Of a stretch of 64,000 bases of DNA, positions 53,147 through 62,453 are shown in pieces. Below the pieces are notes generated by a model that was not told the origin of the DNA, did not search any database, and saw only the letters and a list, made by a program, of their open reading frames with translations. Position 1 is the first letter of the stretch; every line of letters begins with the position of its first letter. The position numbers and the translations under genes are program-made. This stretch comes from an uncultured Pelagibacteraceae bacterium (lineage in GTDB: Bacteria; Pseudomonadota; Alphaproteobacteria; Pelagibacterales; Pelagibacteraceae), in assembly GCA_902581585.1 (NCBI GenBank), contig CACHPB010000002.1:128709-192708 (forward strand), given 5' to 3'.

Positions 53147-53284
53147 TTATTTTATATATTTTTTGAGTACCAAACTTAACAACGAGAGCAGAATTGCAGC
53201 AATTACATCAAGAAGTGGTGTTGCTTGAGGATATCCAAAGTTCCACAATACAACCCCTATAAGCCAAACTATATACATTTTCAT
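53147..53284 (-). CDS. Small membrane protein
   Basis: 45 residues encoded in the otherwise empty 193-base gap between the DUF3047 gene and ybgC. It has two hydrophobic stretches (YIVWLIGVVLWNFGYP and LLDVIAAILLSLLSLVL) and a basic C-terminus. An in-frame second ATG at 53278 is possible. It resembles the other small membrane gene at 55303 in style. I do not recognise a family. The coding case rests on the open frame, hydrophobic pattern and lack of any other content. Confidence 0.55.
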   Translation of the reverse strand: MKMYIVWLIGVVLWNFGYPQATPLLDVIAAILLSLLSLVLKKYIK

Positions 53285-53338
53285 AAACAAATAATCATTA
53301 GTATATATATTCCTCGTCTTTGATAATATATTTTTAAT

Positions 53339-53731
53339 ATGGAATTTAAATCAAACTTTAAAGTTTATTATGAAGACACTGATAGTGGAGGAGTAGTTTA
53401 TTATGCCAATTATTTGAAATTTTTGGAACGAGCTAGAACAGATGCAATTACATCTTTAAATTTTAGTAATAAAAATCTTATAGAAAAATTTGGGATTTAT
53501 ATAATAGTTAAATCTTGCAACTTAAATTTCCATAAACCTGCAAAACTCGAAGACAATTTAAATATTATTTCTAAAGTGTTAGAGGTTAAAAATGTATCAA
53601 TAAGAATGAAACAGAATATTTTTGTCAATGATAGTATGATTGTTGAGGCTGAAATATTATTAGCTTCAGTAGATGAAAAGGGCAAACCATCAAAACTTCC
53701 AGTAGAATTTAAAAGTCAATTGATTAAATGA
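53339..53731 (+). CDS. ybgC: YbgC-family acyl-CoA thioesterase
   Basis: 130 residues, a normal single hotdog domain. The catalytic segment YYEDTDSGGVVYYANYLKFLERARTD (shown here in parts: YYEDTDSGG and YYANYLKFLERART) is diagnostic for the YbgC/TolC-region thioesterases. It hydrolyses short-chain acyl-CoA or acyl-ACP thioesters and is often linked to the Tol-Pal operon, which is not in this window. It ends in an 8-base overlap with the convergent DNA glycosylase gene. Confidence 0.93.
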   Translation: MEFKSNFKVYYEDTDSGGVVYYANYLKFLERARTDAITSLNFSNKNLIEKFGIYIIVKSCNLNFHKPAKLEDNLNIISKVLEVKNVSIRMKQNIFVNDSMIVEAEILLASVDEKGKPSKLPVEFKSQLIK

Positions 53732-54398
53732 CTTTTTTAACCTTAAGAAATAAATTAGTCATTTTATTTACATCAATTCTTCCAGTGTTAACATTTCTAG
53801 GACTTGGGTGATAAGATCCAACTAATAAAATGTTATTTGGTAGCTTAAAAAATTTACTGTGTCCAAATTTAATATTATTTTCTATTTTAAATTGTTTTTT
53901 ATAAAACTCTATACACGCATCAAAAGCTATTTTTCCAAGAGCGATAATAATTTTTAAATTATCTAAGTTTTCAATTTCATTTTTAAAATATTTAAAACAA
54001 TTATTAAGTTCATTTCTAGTTGGCTTATCTCCTGGAGGGACACATTTTAATGCTGTAGTTATAAAACTATCATTTAGTATCAAACCATCGTTTCTGTGAA
54101 CTGAATTTGGTTTGTTCGATAATTTAGCTTTATGAAGGCATTTATACAAAAATTCAGATGATCTATCACCTGTAAAAACTCTTCCAGTCCTATTGCCACC
54201 ATGAGCAGCAGGGGCTAAACCAACTAACAAAATTCTTGCTTTTTGGTCACCAAAACCTGTTATTGGTTTTCCCCAATATTTCTCATTTAAATATTGTTTT
54301 CTTTTATCTTTTGCTACCCGGGTTCTAAAGTTTACAAGCCTTGGACATTTCTTACAATTTATTATTGAGTTTTCAAGTTTTTTAAAACTTTTTTTCAT
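53724..54398 (-). CDS. Family 5 uracil-DNA glycosylase (UdgB type)
   Basis: 224 residues. Motif A is GLAPAAHGGNRTGRVFTGD (about residues 60-78) and motif B is YHPSPRNVNTGR near residue 200, both characteristic of UDG family 5. Iron-sulfur cysteines are placed in CKKCPRL near residue 17 and in LKCVPPGD near residue 115. It removes uracil and other deaminated bases in base-excision repair; the thermostable-type branch is common in actinobacteria and in some alphaproteobacteria. Confidence 0.93.
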   Translation of the reverse strand: MKKSFKKLENSIINCKKCPRLVNFRTRVAKDKRKQYLNEKYWGKPITGFGDQKARILLVGLAPAAHGGNRTGRVFTGDRSSEFLYKCLHKAKLSNKPNSVHRNDGLILNDSFITTALKCVPPGDKPTRNELNNCFKYFKNEIENLDNLKIIIALGKIAFDACIEFYKKQFKIENNIKFGHSKFFKLPNNILLVGSYHPSPRNVNTGRIDVNKMTNLFLKVKKVI

Positions 54399-54447
54399 AA
54401 ATATTAATTTTTAATCAATGAGTCTTATACTATAATTATTTAAAATT

Positions 54448-55302
54448 ATGAATGTAGGTTTTATTGGTGTTGGCTATATGGGTTATGGAATAGCCAAAAA
54501 TATTTTAAAAAAGGGAAACAGTTTATTTGTTATTGCAAATAAAAAAAGAGCACCTATTGATAAGATTGTAAGTGATGGAGCAAAAGAGGTTAAAAGCTAC
54601 AATGAGTTATGTGAAAAGAATTTAGATGCCTTATTTCTTTGTGTAACCAATACACCAATAGCTATAAGTATTGCAGAAAAATTATCTAATTTGTTAAAAG
54701 ATGGTACATTAATTGTTGACGTTACAACACATAACCAACATGGATCAATTAAAATGGAACAAATTTTTGCAAAACAAAAAATTAGTTATGTTGAATGTCC
54801 TGTGATGGGAGGACCTGTTCAAGCAGAGGAAGGTGTTTGTGGAGGAATTGTTGGGGCTTCCGATGAAAATTTTAAAAAGGCAGAGGTCTATTTAAAAACT
54901 TTTTGTAAAGATTATTTCCATTTTGGCGAAGTAGGCAAGGGAGCAAAGTCAAAATTATTAAATAACTTTTTATCTCTCGGTACTGCAACAAATGTTATAG
55001 AATTTATCAAGAGCGCAAAAAAATTGGATATTGATTTGGAAAAACTTTTTGCAGTAGCAAAATTAGGATCTGGAAACTCAACAGCCTTAAATAGAATTTT
55101 TGATAATGTCCTTAAGGACGATTATACTGGATTTAAATTTTCAACTTCCAACACTTTAAAAGATCTTACCTATATACATGAAATGCTCAAAGATTTAGGC
55201 AATGCAGAAAAATTAGCTGATGTAAAAAAATCTATTTACAAAAAAGCAGTAGATGAAGGTAATGGAGATCTCTTCATAAGCGAACTAATACAAAAAGATT
55301 AA
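54448..55302 (+). CDS. NAD(P)-dependent beta-hydroxyacid dehydrogenase family protein
   Basis: 284 residues: FIGVGYMGYGIAKNILKKG at the N-terminus, DVTTHNQHGSIKM, CPVMGGPVQAEEG and a probable catalytic lysine in GKGAKSKLLNNFLSLG, followed by a helical C-domain with TSNTLKDLTYIHEML. It is a second, divergent member of the 3-hydroxyisobutyrate dehydrogenase/GLYR1 family, alongside the gene at 44834. The substrate is not readable. It is convergent with a small membrane-protein gene that starts downstream. Confidence 0.9.
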   Translation: MNVGFIGVGYMGYGIAKNILKKGNSLFVIANKKRAPIDKIVSDGAKEVKSYNELCEKNLDALFLCVTNTPIAISIAEKLSNLLKDGTLIVDVTTHNQHGSIKMEQIFAKQKISYVECPVMGGPVQAEEGVCGGIVGASDENFKKAEVYLKTFCKDYFHFGEVGKGAKSKLLNNFLSLGTATNVIEFIKSAKKLDIDLEKLFAVAKLGSGNSTALNRIFDNVLKDDYTGFKFSTSNTLKDLTYIHEMLKDLGNAEKLADVKKSIYKKAVDEGNGDLFISELIQKD

Positions 55303-55473
55303 TTATTCGTTTTTTTTATCAGCAAACACAATAGCTATAAGCAATAATGCTGTCCAAAACATTGCTGCTAAACTTTTGATAGCACTCGTTTCAGCACCCC
55401 ATAAATCAAAAACAAATGCTCCAATAAGGATTCCAATTATATAAATTATTACTACTAATCTAGTCTGGGTCAT
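55303..55473 (-). CDS. Small membrane protein downstream of the DUF1289 gene
   Basis: 56 residues with two hydrophobic helices (LVVIIYIIGILIGAFVF and SLAAMFWTALLLIAIVF) and a charged tail (ADKKNE). Its ATG overlaps the end of the DUF1289 gene by 14 bases, so the two are probably co-translated, and its stop follows the convergent gene's stop by no gap. I do not recognise a family. It was found by reading the 157-base gap; the clean frame and helix pattern support it. Confidence 0.65.
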   Translation of the reverse strand: MTQTRLVVIIYIIGILIGAFVFDLWGAETSAIKSLAAMFWTALLLIAIVFADKKNE

Positions 55474-55717
55474 TTAGTTGTTTCTTTTTAAATAGTGACA
55501 TTCCATTATTTTTTTTATGTTCATAAGATTCTTTGAAACTTTCCAACTGCCATCCTTGCATCCTCTTTTGAATATCTACTAAATTTTGTTTTTTCCACTC
55601 ATCACTTGTATTTTGGTCTTTCCAAATCTTCTTTTCATCATTGTCTCTTCCACAGCCATAGCAATATCCAGTAACAGGATCCATTTTGCAAATACTTATA
55701 CAAGGCGAAATTATCAT
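55460..55717 (-). CDS. DUF1289 family protein
   Basis: 85 residues. The N-terminal half has the DUF1289 pattern SPCISICKMDPVTGYCYGCGR, where four conserved cysteines probably bind a metal, followed by a tryptophan-containing helix. The C-terminal half is a basic, variable tail. The function is unknown in general. It is divergent from tRNA-Leu, with an 81-base spacer. Confidence 0.88.
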   Translation of the reverse strand: MIISPCISICKMDPVTGYCYGCGRDNDEKKIWKDQNTSDEWKKQNLVDIQKRMQGWQLESFKESYEHKKNNGMSLFKKKQLNDPD

Positions 55718-55756
55718 TTTTTTATATATTTATATCTTTTTACACTATTATTCTGA

Positions 55757-55785
55757 TTGGACAAATTAGATCAATACTATATAAA
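55757..55785 (+). promoter_or_regulatory. Probable promoter of tRNA-Leu and trigger factor
   Basis: TTGGAC (55757-55762) and TATAAA (55780-55785) are spaced by 17 bases. They lie 13 bases before the tRNA-Leu gene, giving a transcription start a few bases ahead of the mature 5' end, as expected for a tRNA gene. The downstream trigger factor gene may be read from the same promoter. Confidence 0.5.
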
Positions 55786-55798
55786 ACACCATAAATTT

Positions 55799-55883
55799 GG
55801 GCGAGTGGCGGAATTGGTAGACGCGTTGGTCTTAGGAACCAATAGTGCAAGCTGTGAAGGTTCGAGTCCTTTCTCGCCTACCA
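55799..55883 (+). tRNA. tRNA-Leu (anticodon TAG)
   Basis: 85 bases with encoded CCA. The acceptor arm GGGCGAG pairs with CTCGCCT (a G-T pair at the end), the D-arm reads GGCGGAATTGGTAGACGC as in leucine tRNAs, the anticodon stem is TTGGT/ACCAA with loop CTTAGGA (anticodon TAG), and the T-arm is GGTTCGAGTCC. The long variable arm (about TAGTGCAAGCTGTG) is typical of tRNA-Leu. It sits 10 bases before the trigger factor gene. Confidence 0.95.
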
Positions 55884-55893
55884 TAAAAAAAAT

Positions 55894-57351
55894 ATGAAAG
55901 TAACAGTAGAAAATAAAAAAGGTTTAGAAAAAGATCTTAAAATATTCATAGACAAAAAAACTATCTCAGGCTTTATGGATGAGAAATATGAAGAAATAAG
56001 AAAGGATGTTGTAATAAAGGGTTTCAGACCTGGTAAGGTGCCTACTGAAATATTAAAAAGACAATTTGGTAAAGCTGTTTATGGTGAGGTTATTGATAAG
56101 TTACTAAAAGACACGACAACAAAAGCACTCGAAGAAAATAAAATTAAACCTGCAGGTCAACCTAAAATAGATTTGAAGTCTTTTGGTGAAGGTAAAGATT
56201 TAGAATACATTATATCAGTTACTGAACTACCCAAGGTTTCTGCTAAAGGATTAAGTTCAATTAAAGTAGACGAGTATGTTGTAAAAATTGATCCAAAAGA
56301 AACAGATAAAAGAATTAGTGAAATTGCAAAAAATCAAAATAACTTTAAAGATGCGGAGGCAAATTATTACTCAAAAACTAATGATCTTGTAATTTTTGAT
56401 TACAAAGGAACAATTGATGGAAAAGAATTTAAGGGCAATGAAGGTAAAAATACTCAATTAGTGCTAGGCAAAGATCTCTTTATAAAAGGTTTTGATAAAC
56501 AATTAGAAGGCGTTAAATTAGGAGATACAAAAAATGTAGAAGTAAATCTGCCAGAAAATTTTCCTGAAAAAGACCTTATAAATAAAAGTGCTGTATTTGA
56601 ATGTAAGATTACAGCAGTAAGAACTCCAGAAGAAGTAAAAATTAATGATGATTTTGCTAAAAATATGGGTGCCAAAGATTTACCAAATTTAAAAGAACTT
56701 ATTTCAAAACAAATTAATGATGAATATAAAAATTCATTAGCCATGATTACAAAGAAAAAAATTCTAGAACAAATAGAGAAAGAAAAATTAGAACAATTAC
56801 CAGGTAATTTAATTGAACAAGAAGTTAAAATTTTATCACAAGGCATGAAAGCAGAAGAAGTAAAAAAAAATCAAAAAACATTAGAGGAACAAGCTAAAAA
56901 AAGAATTAAAACTGGATTAATTTTAAATGCATTTGGTGAGGAAAATCAAATTAATGTTTCTCAAGAGGAAATAAATGTAGAAATACAAAAACAATTTAGA
57001 ATGATGCCTGGACAAGAAAAGATAGTTAAAGATTATTATGAACAAAATCCAGCAGCAGTAGAAAGTTTAAGAGGACAAATTTATGAGGAAAAAATAATTG
57101 AAGAAATAAAAAAAAAGGCGAAAACTTCAGTAAAAGAAATTACTAAAGAAGAGGCTGAAAAAATTCTAAAAGAAGAAAATGAAAATAATTTAAAAGAGCA
57201 GGCTAAAATTTCAAAAAAAGATGAAGATGAAAAAAATAAGAATAAAAAAGAACCCCAAAAGAGAGAAGTAAAAACAAAATCAAAAGATACAAAAAGCACT
57301 AAAACTTCAAAGTCCAAAACTAAAAAAGTAAAAAAGATTAGCAAAAAGTAA
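55894..57351 (+). CDS. tig: Trigger factor (ribosome-associated chaperone and prolyl isomerase)
   Basis: 485 residues, longer than the usual 430-450. The ribosome-binding signature is in [17 protein letters not shown] near residue 45; the FKBP-like domain is around 150-245 ([22 protein letters not shown]), and the helical chaperone domain follows to about 420. The final roughly 55 residues form a charged, Lys-rich disordered tail ([20 protein letters not shown]). It shields nascent chains at the exit tunnel. It heads a chaperone-protease run tig-clpP-clpX-lon; that order is conserved in many bacteria. Confidence 0.96.
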   Translation: MKVTVENKKGLEKDLKIFIDKKTISGFMDEKYEEIRKDVVIKGFRPGKVPTEILKRQFGKAVYGEVIDKLLKDTTTKALEENKIKPAGQPKIDLKSFGEGKDLEYIISVTELPKVSAKGLSSIKVDEYVVKIDPKETDKRISEIAKNQNNFKDAEANYYSKTNDLVIFDYKGTIDGKEFKGNEGKNTQLVLGKDLFIKGFDKQLEGVKLGDTKNVEVNLPENFPEKDLINKSAVFECKITAVRTPEEVKINDDFAKNMGAKDLPNLKELISKQINDEYKNSLAMITKKKILEQIEKEKLEQLPGNLIEQEVKILSQGMKAEEVKKNQKTLEEQAKKRIKTGLILNAFGEENQINVSQEEINVEIQKQFRMMPGQEKIVKDYYEQNPAAVESLRGQIYEEKIIEEIKKKAKTSVKEITKEEAEKILKEENENNLKEQAKISKKDEDEKNKNKKEPQKREVKTKSKDTKSTKTSKSKTKKVKKISKK

Positions 57352-57383
57352 TCACAAGTTGTATAAGATTAATCGAATCAATT

Positions 57384-57995
57384 ATGTCTATTAAAATTCC
57401 AGAGCAATTAAACACACTTATTCCCATGGTTGTAGAACAGTCTAGTAGAGGGGAGAGAGCTTATGACATTTATTCAAGATTACTAAAAGAAAGAATTGTA
57501 TTTATAGTTGGTCCTATAAATGATTCAGTAGCATCACTTGTAACTGCACAATTATTATTTTTGGAATCTGAGGATCCTAAAAAAGAAATTTCATTATATA
57601 TTAATAGCCCAGGTGGACTTGTAACTGCTGGACTAGGAATTTATGATACGATGCAATATATAAAACCTGAAATTAGTACATTGTGTATCGGTCAGGCTGC
57701 AAGCATGGGTTCATTTTTATTAGCTGCTGGATCAAAAGGAAAAAGATTTTCATTACCAAACTCTAGAATAATGGTTCACCAACCCTCTGCTGGTTTTCAA
57801 GGACAAGCTACTGATATTGAAATTCATGCTAATGAAGTTTTGTCTCTAAAAAATAGGTTAAATGAAATCTATTCAAAACATACTGGAAAAACTGTTGATG
57901 ATATTAAATCAGCATTGGAAAGAGATAATTTTATGACCCCAGATAATGCAAAAAGTTTTGGTCTGATAGATAAAGTGGTAGAAAAAAGAGAGTAA
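57384..57995 (+). CDS. clpP: ATP-dependent Clp protease proteolytic subunit
   Basis: 203 residues, normal. The serine-protease triad is visible as Ser107 ([10 protein letters not shown]), His132 (MVHQPSAG) and Asp181 (ERDNFM). LYINSPGG near residue 71-78 is the oxyanion/handle region. It forms the tetradecameric barrel that degrades substrates delivered by ClpX, whose gene follows after 88 bases. Confidence 0.98.
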   Translation: MSIKIPEQLNTLIPMVVEQSSRGERAYDIYSRLLKERIVFIVGPINDSVASLVTAQLLFLESEDPKKEISLYINSPGGLVTAGLGIYDTMQYIKPEISTLCIGQAASMGSFLLAAGSKGKRFSLPNSRIMVHQPSAGFQGQATDIEIHANEVLSLKNRLNEIYSKHTGKTVDDIKSALERDNFMTPDNAKSFGLIDKVVEKRE

Positions 57996-58083
57996 GTCAC
58001 AATATATAGTTTGTCCACAACCTCTACTTGATTAGTTTATATCAAATGTATTAATATAACTTTATTGATTCGAATTATAAATT

Positions 58084-59343
58084 ATGAGTAATAACAAAAA
58101 TATTCTTTACTGCTCTTTTTGTGGAAAAAGTCAACACGAAGTAAGAAAATTAATTGCTGGTCCTACAGTATTCATTTGTGATGAATGTGTAGAACTTTGC
58201 ATGGATATTATTAAAGAAGAAAGTAAAGATAATTTCGTAAAACATCAAGATGGTTTACCTTTGCCAAAAGAAATTTGTAAAGTTCTTGATGATTATGTAA
58301 TTGGTCAATCTCATGCAAAAAAAGTATTATCTGTTGCAGTCCATAACCATTATAAAAGATTAAATTATGAAAATAAAACTAGTAAAAATGTCGAGCTCGC
58401 AAAATCTAATATTTTATTAGTTGGTCCGACAGGTTGTGGAAAAACATTATTGGCACAGACTCTAGCAAGGATACTTGATGTGCCTTTCACAATGGCAGAT
58501 GCCACAACATTAACTGAAGCTGGTTATGTGGGTGAGGATGTGGAAAATATAATTTTGAAATTATTACAAGCTGCAGATTATAACGTTGAAAAAGCACAAA
58601 GAGGAATTGTTTATATAGATGAAGTTGACAAAATTAGTAGGAAGTCAGAAAATCCGTCAATAACCAGAGATGTTTCAGGAGAAGGTGTTCAGCAAGCATT
58701 ATTAAAAATAATGGAAGGAACGATTGCAAGTGTTCCACCTCAAGGAGGAAGAAAGCATCCACAACAAGAATTTTTACAAGTAGACACAACGAATATTTTA
58801 TTTATATGTGGCGGAGCTTTTGCAGGTCTTGATAAGATAATATCCCAAAGAGACAAAGGCTCATCTATTGGATTTGGTGCTGAAGTAAAAACATTAGAGG
58901 ATAAAAAAACAGGTGAATGGATGAAGAACTTAGAACCTGAAGATTTATTAAGATATGGACTTATTCCAGAATTTATTGGCCGCCTACCAATCACAGCTAC
59001 ATTAGACGACTTGGACGAAAAGTCATTGGTTAAAATTTTATTAGAACCCAAAAACTCCTTAATTAAGCAATACCAAGAATTGTTTAGGTTGGAAGGTGTA
59101 AAATTAACTTTTAAGGATCAAGCTGTAAAAGATATTGCCAAAAAAGCAATTAGCAAAAAAACTGGAGCTAGAGGATTAAGATCAATTTTAGAAAACTTGT
59201 TGCTCAAAACTATGTTTGATCTTCCTGGACAAGAAAATATTGAGGAAGTAATTATAGATGCAGGAGCAACGAAAGGTATATCACAGCCAATAATTGTTCA
59301 TACTAAGAACAAATCAAAAACAGAAAAGACCACTGCGGCTTAA
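58084..59343 (+). CDS. clpX: ATP-dependent Clp protease ATPase subunit ClpX
   Basis: 419 residues. The N-terminal C4 zinc finger is CSFCGKSQ and CDECVELC (about 10-40). The AAA+ module has Walker [10 protein letters not shown], the pore loop GYVGED and Walker [10 protein letters not shown], then the [14 protein letters not shown] and IGF-type loops (SSIGFGAEV). It unfolds tagged proteins for ClpP. The gene lies between clpP and lon in the same orientation. Confidence 0.98.
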   Translation: MSNNKNILYCSFCGKSQHEVRKLIAGPTVFICDECVELCMDIIKEESKDNFVKHQDGLPLPKEICKVLDDYVIGQSHAKKVLSVAVHNHYKRLNYENKTSKNVELAKSNILLVGPTGCGKTLLAQTLARILDVPFTMADATTLTEAGYVGEDVENIILKLLQAADYNVEKAQRGIVYIDEVDKISRKSENPSITRDVSGEGVQQALLKIMEGTIASVPPQGGRKHPQQEFLQVDTTNILFICGGAFAGLDKIISQRDKGSSIGFGAEVKTLEDKKTGEWMKNLEPEDLLRYGLIPEFIGRLPITATLDDLDEKSLVKILLEPKNSLIKQYQELFRLEGVKLTFKDQAVKDIAKKAISKKTGARGLRSILENLLLKTMFDLPGQENIEEVIIDAGATKGISQPIIVHTKNKSKTEKTTAA

Positions 59344-59399
59344 TAAGAGTTAATAAACATAAATTTCCTATTGCATTATAAAATATAATATCCATATTT

Positions 59400-61793
59400 A
59401 TGCTTATGGAAGTAAAATTATCACAACCTTTGTTACCTTTAAGAGATATTGTTGTCTTTCCTAGCATGGTAATTCCACTGTTCGTTGGAAGAGATAAGTC
59501 TATAACAGCATTAAATGAAGTAATGAAAAGTGATAAAAAAATAATTTTAGTAACACAAAAAAATTCTGAAGTTGATGACCCAAAAAAAAATGACGTTTTT
59601 TCTTACGGGTGTGAAAGCAATATACTTCAACTTTTAAAACTTCCAGATGGGACTGTTAAAGTCTTAGTAGAAGGTATTAAAAGAGTAAAAATAATTGACT
59701 TTAAGGACGATGAAAAATTTATAACTTGTACTTACGAAAATCAAAAAGATATTATCAACAAAGATGAAGATCTGCTTCCTTTAGCTTTAACAGCTGTTAG
59801 GAGGTTAGAGAAACTTACATCAGTAAATAAAAAGATTTCATCAGAAACTATTAACAATATAAAACAATTAAAGGATCCGTCTAAAATTGTAGATAATATT
59901 GTATCTAATTTAAATGCATCGATATCTGAAAAACAACAAATTTTTGAAACTCTTGATGTAAAGAAAAGATTAAATCAAGCTATCAAGATGATGGAGAGCG
60001 AAACCAGCATTATAGGTGTTGAAAAAAGAATAAGAGGAAGAGTCAAGACACAAATGGAGAAGACCCAAAGAGAATATTATTTGAATGAACAGTTAAAGGC
60101 TATACAAAAAGAATTAGGAGAAATTGAGGACGGAAAAGACGAAACCACAAACTTAAAAAAATCAATTCAAAAAGCAAAAATGCCAAAAGAGGTAGAAAAG
60201 AAATGCATGTCTGAGCTAAAAAAGTTAAAAAATATGAGCCCTATGTCAGCAGAAGCAACAGTTGTTAGAAACTATTTAGATTGGATGATAGATTTACCTT
60301 GGTTTAAAAAAGATAATGTAGATATTGATTTAAATAAAGGACTTAAAATTTTAGATGAAGATCATTTTGGTTTAGAGAAAGTAAAAGAGAGAATTATTGA
60401 ATTTCTTGCAGTTCAAAAAAGAATGGAGAAAATTAAAGGACCAATATTGTGTTTAGTTGGACCTCCTGGAGTTGGTAAAACATCATTAGGAAAATCTATT
60501 GCAAAGGCGACAAATAGACAATTTATCAGGATGTCGTTAGGTGGAGTGAGGGACGAGGCTGAAATTAGAGGTCACAGAAGAACTTATATCGGATCATTGC
60601 CAGGAAAAATTATTCAAATGATGAAAAAAGCGGGAACAAAAAATCCATTATTTTTATTAGATGAAGTAGATAAAATTGGTAATGATTATAGAGGAGATCC
60701 ATCATCAGCTTTATTGGAGGCATTAGACCCAGAGCAAAATACTGCATTTAATGATCATTATTTAGAAGTAGATTATGATTTGTCAGATGTAATGTTTGTA
60801 ACAACTGCAAACACCTTAAATATATTACCACCATTATTAGATAGAATGGAAGTGATAAGAATACCAGGTTATACAGAGGATGAGAAAATAAATATTGCAA
60901 ATAAATACTTATTACCTAAGCAAGTTAAAGAGAATGGAGTCAAGGAGGGAGAACTTGATATAGCGGATGGTACAATAAAGGAGATTATAAGAAGCTATAC
61001 AAGAGAGTCAGGAGTAAGGAATTTAGAAAGAGAAATTTCAAAAGTAACGAGAAAAGTTGTTAAAAAAGTTGTAAGTGGTGAAGTAGAAAAAGTTCAGGTA
61101 AATGATAAAAATGTTCCAGACTTTTTAGGTATTAAAAAATTTAAATATGGTGAAGTTGAAGATAAAAATAAAACTGGAATTGTAATTGGATTAGCATGGA
61201 CCGAGGTTGGAGGTGAAATTCTTAAAATTGAAACTGTAAACATGCCTGGAAAAGGAAGAATGCAAATTACAGGTAAACTTGGTGATGTAATGCAAGAGTC
61301 AGTCAAGGCTGCGAAATCATTTGTTAGATCAAAAAGTTTAGAGTATGGAATTATACCTCCGTTTTTTGAAAAGAAAGATTTCCACATCCATGTCCCCGAA
61401 GGAGCGACACCTAAAGATGGACCTTCAGCTGGTATAGCTATGGTAACCTCTATAGTATCATCAATAACAAATATTCCAGTAAATAGAGAAATTGCAATGA
61501 CAGGTGAGGTAACTATAACAGGGCAAGTTTTACAAATAGGTGGTTTAAAAGAAAAATTACTAGCAGCTCACAGAGCGGGTGTTAAAAAAGTATTAATTCC
61601 AAAAGAAAATGAAAAAGATTTAGTGGATATTCCAAAAAAGGTAAGAGAGGATATCAAAATTATACCTGTTGAAACTGCAGACGAGGTACTAAAGATTGCC
61701 CTAATGAAAGAACTAAAGCCAGTAGAGTGGACTGAGGTCGAAAAGATCTCAGATGATAAAAAAGACGACAAATCACAAGCCAGCATTCAGTAA
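59400..61793 (+). CDS. lon: ATP-dependent protease Lon
   Basis: 797 residues. An N-terminal LON substrate domain (PLLPLRDIVVFPSMVIPLFVG-type start, seen as LPLRDIVVFP) is followed by a coiled coil (MEKTQREYYLNEQLKAIQKE), the AAA+ domain with Walker A GPPGVGKTS and Walker B LFLLDEVDK, and the C-terminal serine protease domain with Ser676 in KDGPSAGIAM. It degrades misfolded and regulatory proteins. ATG 59406 (MEVKLSQP) is an equally plausible start. Confidence 0.97.
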   Translation: MLMEVKLSQPLLPLRDIVVFPSMVIPLFVGRDKSITALNEVMKSDKKIILVTQKNSEVDDPKKNDVFSYGCESNILQLLKLPDGTVKVLVEGIKRVKIIDFKDDEKFITCTYENQKDIINKDEDLLPLALTAVRRLEKLTSVNKKISSETINNIKQLKDPSKIVDNIVSNLNASISEKQQIFETLDVKKRLNQAIKMMESETSIIGVEKRIRGRVKTQMEKTQREYYLNEQLKAIQKELGEIEDGKDETTNLKKSIQKAKMPKEVEKKCMSELKKLKNMSPMSAEATVVRNYLDWMIDLPWFKKDNVDIDLNKGLKILDEDHFGLEKVKERIIEFLAVQKRMEKIKGPILCLVGPPGVGKTSLGKSIAKATNRQFIRMSLGGVRDEAEIRGHRRTYIGSLPGKIIQMMKKAGTKNPLFLLDEVDKIGNDYRGDPSSALLEALDPEQNTAFNDHYLEVDYDLSDVMFVTTANTLNILPPLLDRMEVIRIPGYTEDEKINIANKYLLPKQVKENGVKEGELDIADGTIKEIIRSYTRESGVRNLEREISKVTRKVVKKVVSGEVEKVQVNDKNVPDFLGIKKFKYGEVEDKNKTGIVIGLAWTEVGGEILKIETVNMPGKGRMQITGKLGDVMQESVKAAKSFVRSKSLEYGIIPPFFEKKDFHIHVPEGATPKDGPSAGIAMVTSIVSSITNIPVNREIAMTGEVTITGQVLQIGGLKEKLLAAHRAGVKKVLIPKENEKDLVDIPKKVREDIKIIPVETADEVLKIALMKELKPVEWTEVEKISDDKKDDKSQASIQ

Positions 61794-61841
61794 TAAACAA
61801 TTTACTTTATTAATCTGTTGATGTAAGAGTACCATGAATTT

Positions 61842-61917
61842 GGGTGGTTAGCTCAGTTGGTAGAGCATCTCGTTTACACCGAGGGGGTCAAAGGTTCGAG
61901 TCCTTTACTACCCACCA
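61842..61917 (+). tRNA. tRNA-Val (anticodon TAC)
   Basis: 76 bases with encoded CCA. The acceptor stem is GGGTGGT/ACTACCC (one G-T pair), the D-arm is AGCTCAGTTGGTAGAGC, the anticodon arm is CTCGTTTACACCGAG (TAC), and the T-arm is AGGTTCGAGTCCT. It is 10 bases ahead of tRNA-Asp, so both are probably cut from one precursor. Confidence 0.96.
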
Positions 61918-61927
61918 TTACACCTGT

Positions 61928-62004
61928 GGGGGTGTAGCTCAGTTGGTTAGAGCACCTGCCTGTCACGCAGGGGGCCGAGGGTTCGAGTCCCTTCACTCCC
62001 GCCA
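61928..62004 (+). tRNA. tRNA-Asp (anticodon GTC)
   Basis: 77 bases with encoded CCA. The acceptor stem is GGGGGTG/CACTCCC (one G-T pair), the D-arm is AGCTCAGTTGGTTAGAGC, the anticodon arm is CCTGCCTGTCACGCAGG (GTC) and the T-arm is GGGTTCGAGTCCC, with discriminator G as in aspartate tRNAs. It lies 79 bases before nuoA. Confidence 0.96.
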
Positions 62005-62083
62005 TAACTTCAATAAAATTAGGCTTAAAAATGTGACATATCTCCACTTTTAGTTGATATAATAGTTGTTACATAGGAATCAA

Positions 62084-62452
62084 ATGCTTGCGGAATTTTT
62101 AAAAGATTATCTACCAATAATATTATTTTTGATAATAGCTTTAGGTTTGAGTTTTGCTTTTGTTGCAATAAACTATATTGCTGCTCCAAAAAGACCAGAT
62201 CCAGAAAAGCTTTCAGCATATGAATGTGGATTTGAACCTTTCAATGACTCCCGTATGGAATTTGATGTAAGATTTTATTTGGTTGCAATTTTATTTATAA
62301 TATTTGATTTAGAAATTGCGTTTTTATTCCCATGGGCAATTTCACTTGGGCAAATAGGTTTATATGGCTTCTGGTCCATGATCTTATTTTTATTTATTTT
62401 AACTGTTGGGTTTATTTATGAATGGAAAAAAGGAGCCTTAGATTGGGAATAA
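62084..62452 (+). CDS. nuoA: NADH-quinone oxidoreductase subunit A
   Basis: 122 residues from ATG 62084; an in-frame TTG at 62066 is less likely. Three membrane segments are present. The conserved loop [28 protein letters not shown]-type region (visible as [10 protein letters not shown] and [11 protein letters not shown]) contains the cysteine that lies near the quinone site. It is the first gene of the complex I operon and is followed by nuoB after 1 base. Confidence 0.96.
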   Translation: MLAEFLKDYLPIILFLIIALGLSFAFVAINYIAAPKRPDPEKLSAYECGFEPFNDSRMEFDVRFYLVAILFIIFDLEIAFLFPWAISLGQIGLYGFWSMILFLFILTVGFIYEWKKGALDWE

Positions 62453-62453
62453 A

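Noticed and set aside
61844-62053. Open frame of 69 codons across the tRNA pair
   Set aside because: Both tRNA-Val and tRNA-Asp fold completely there; the frame is a by-product of tRNA sequence.
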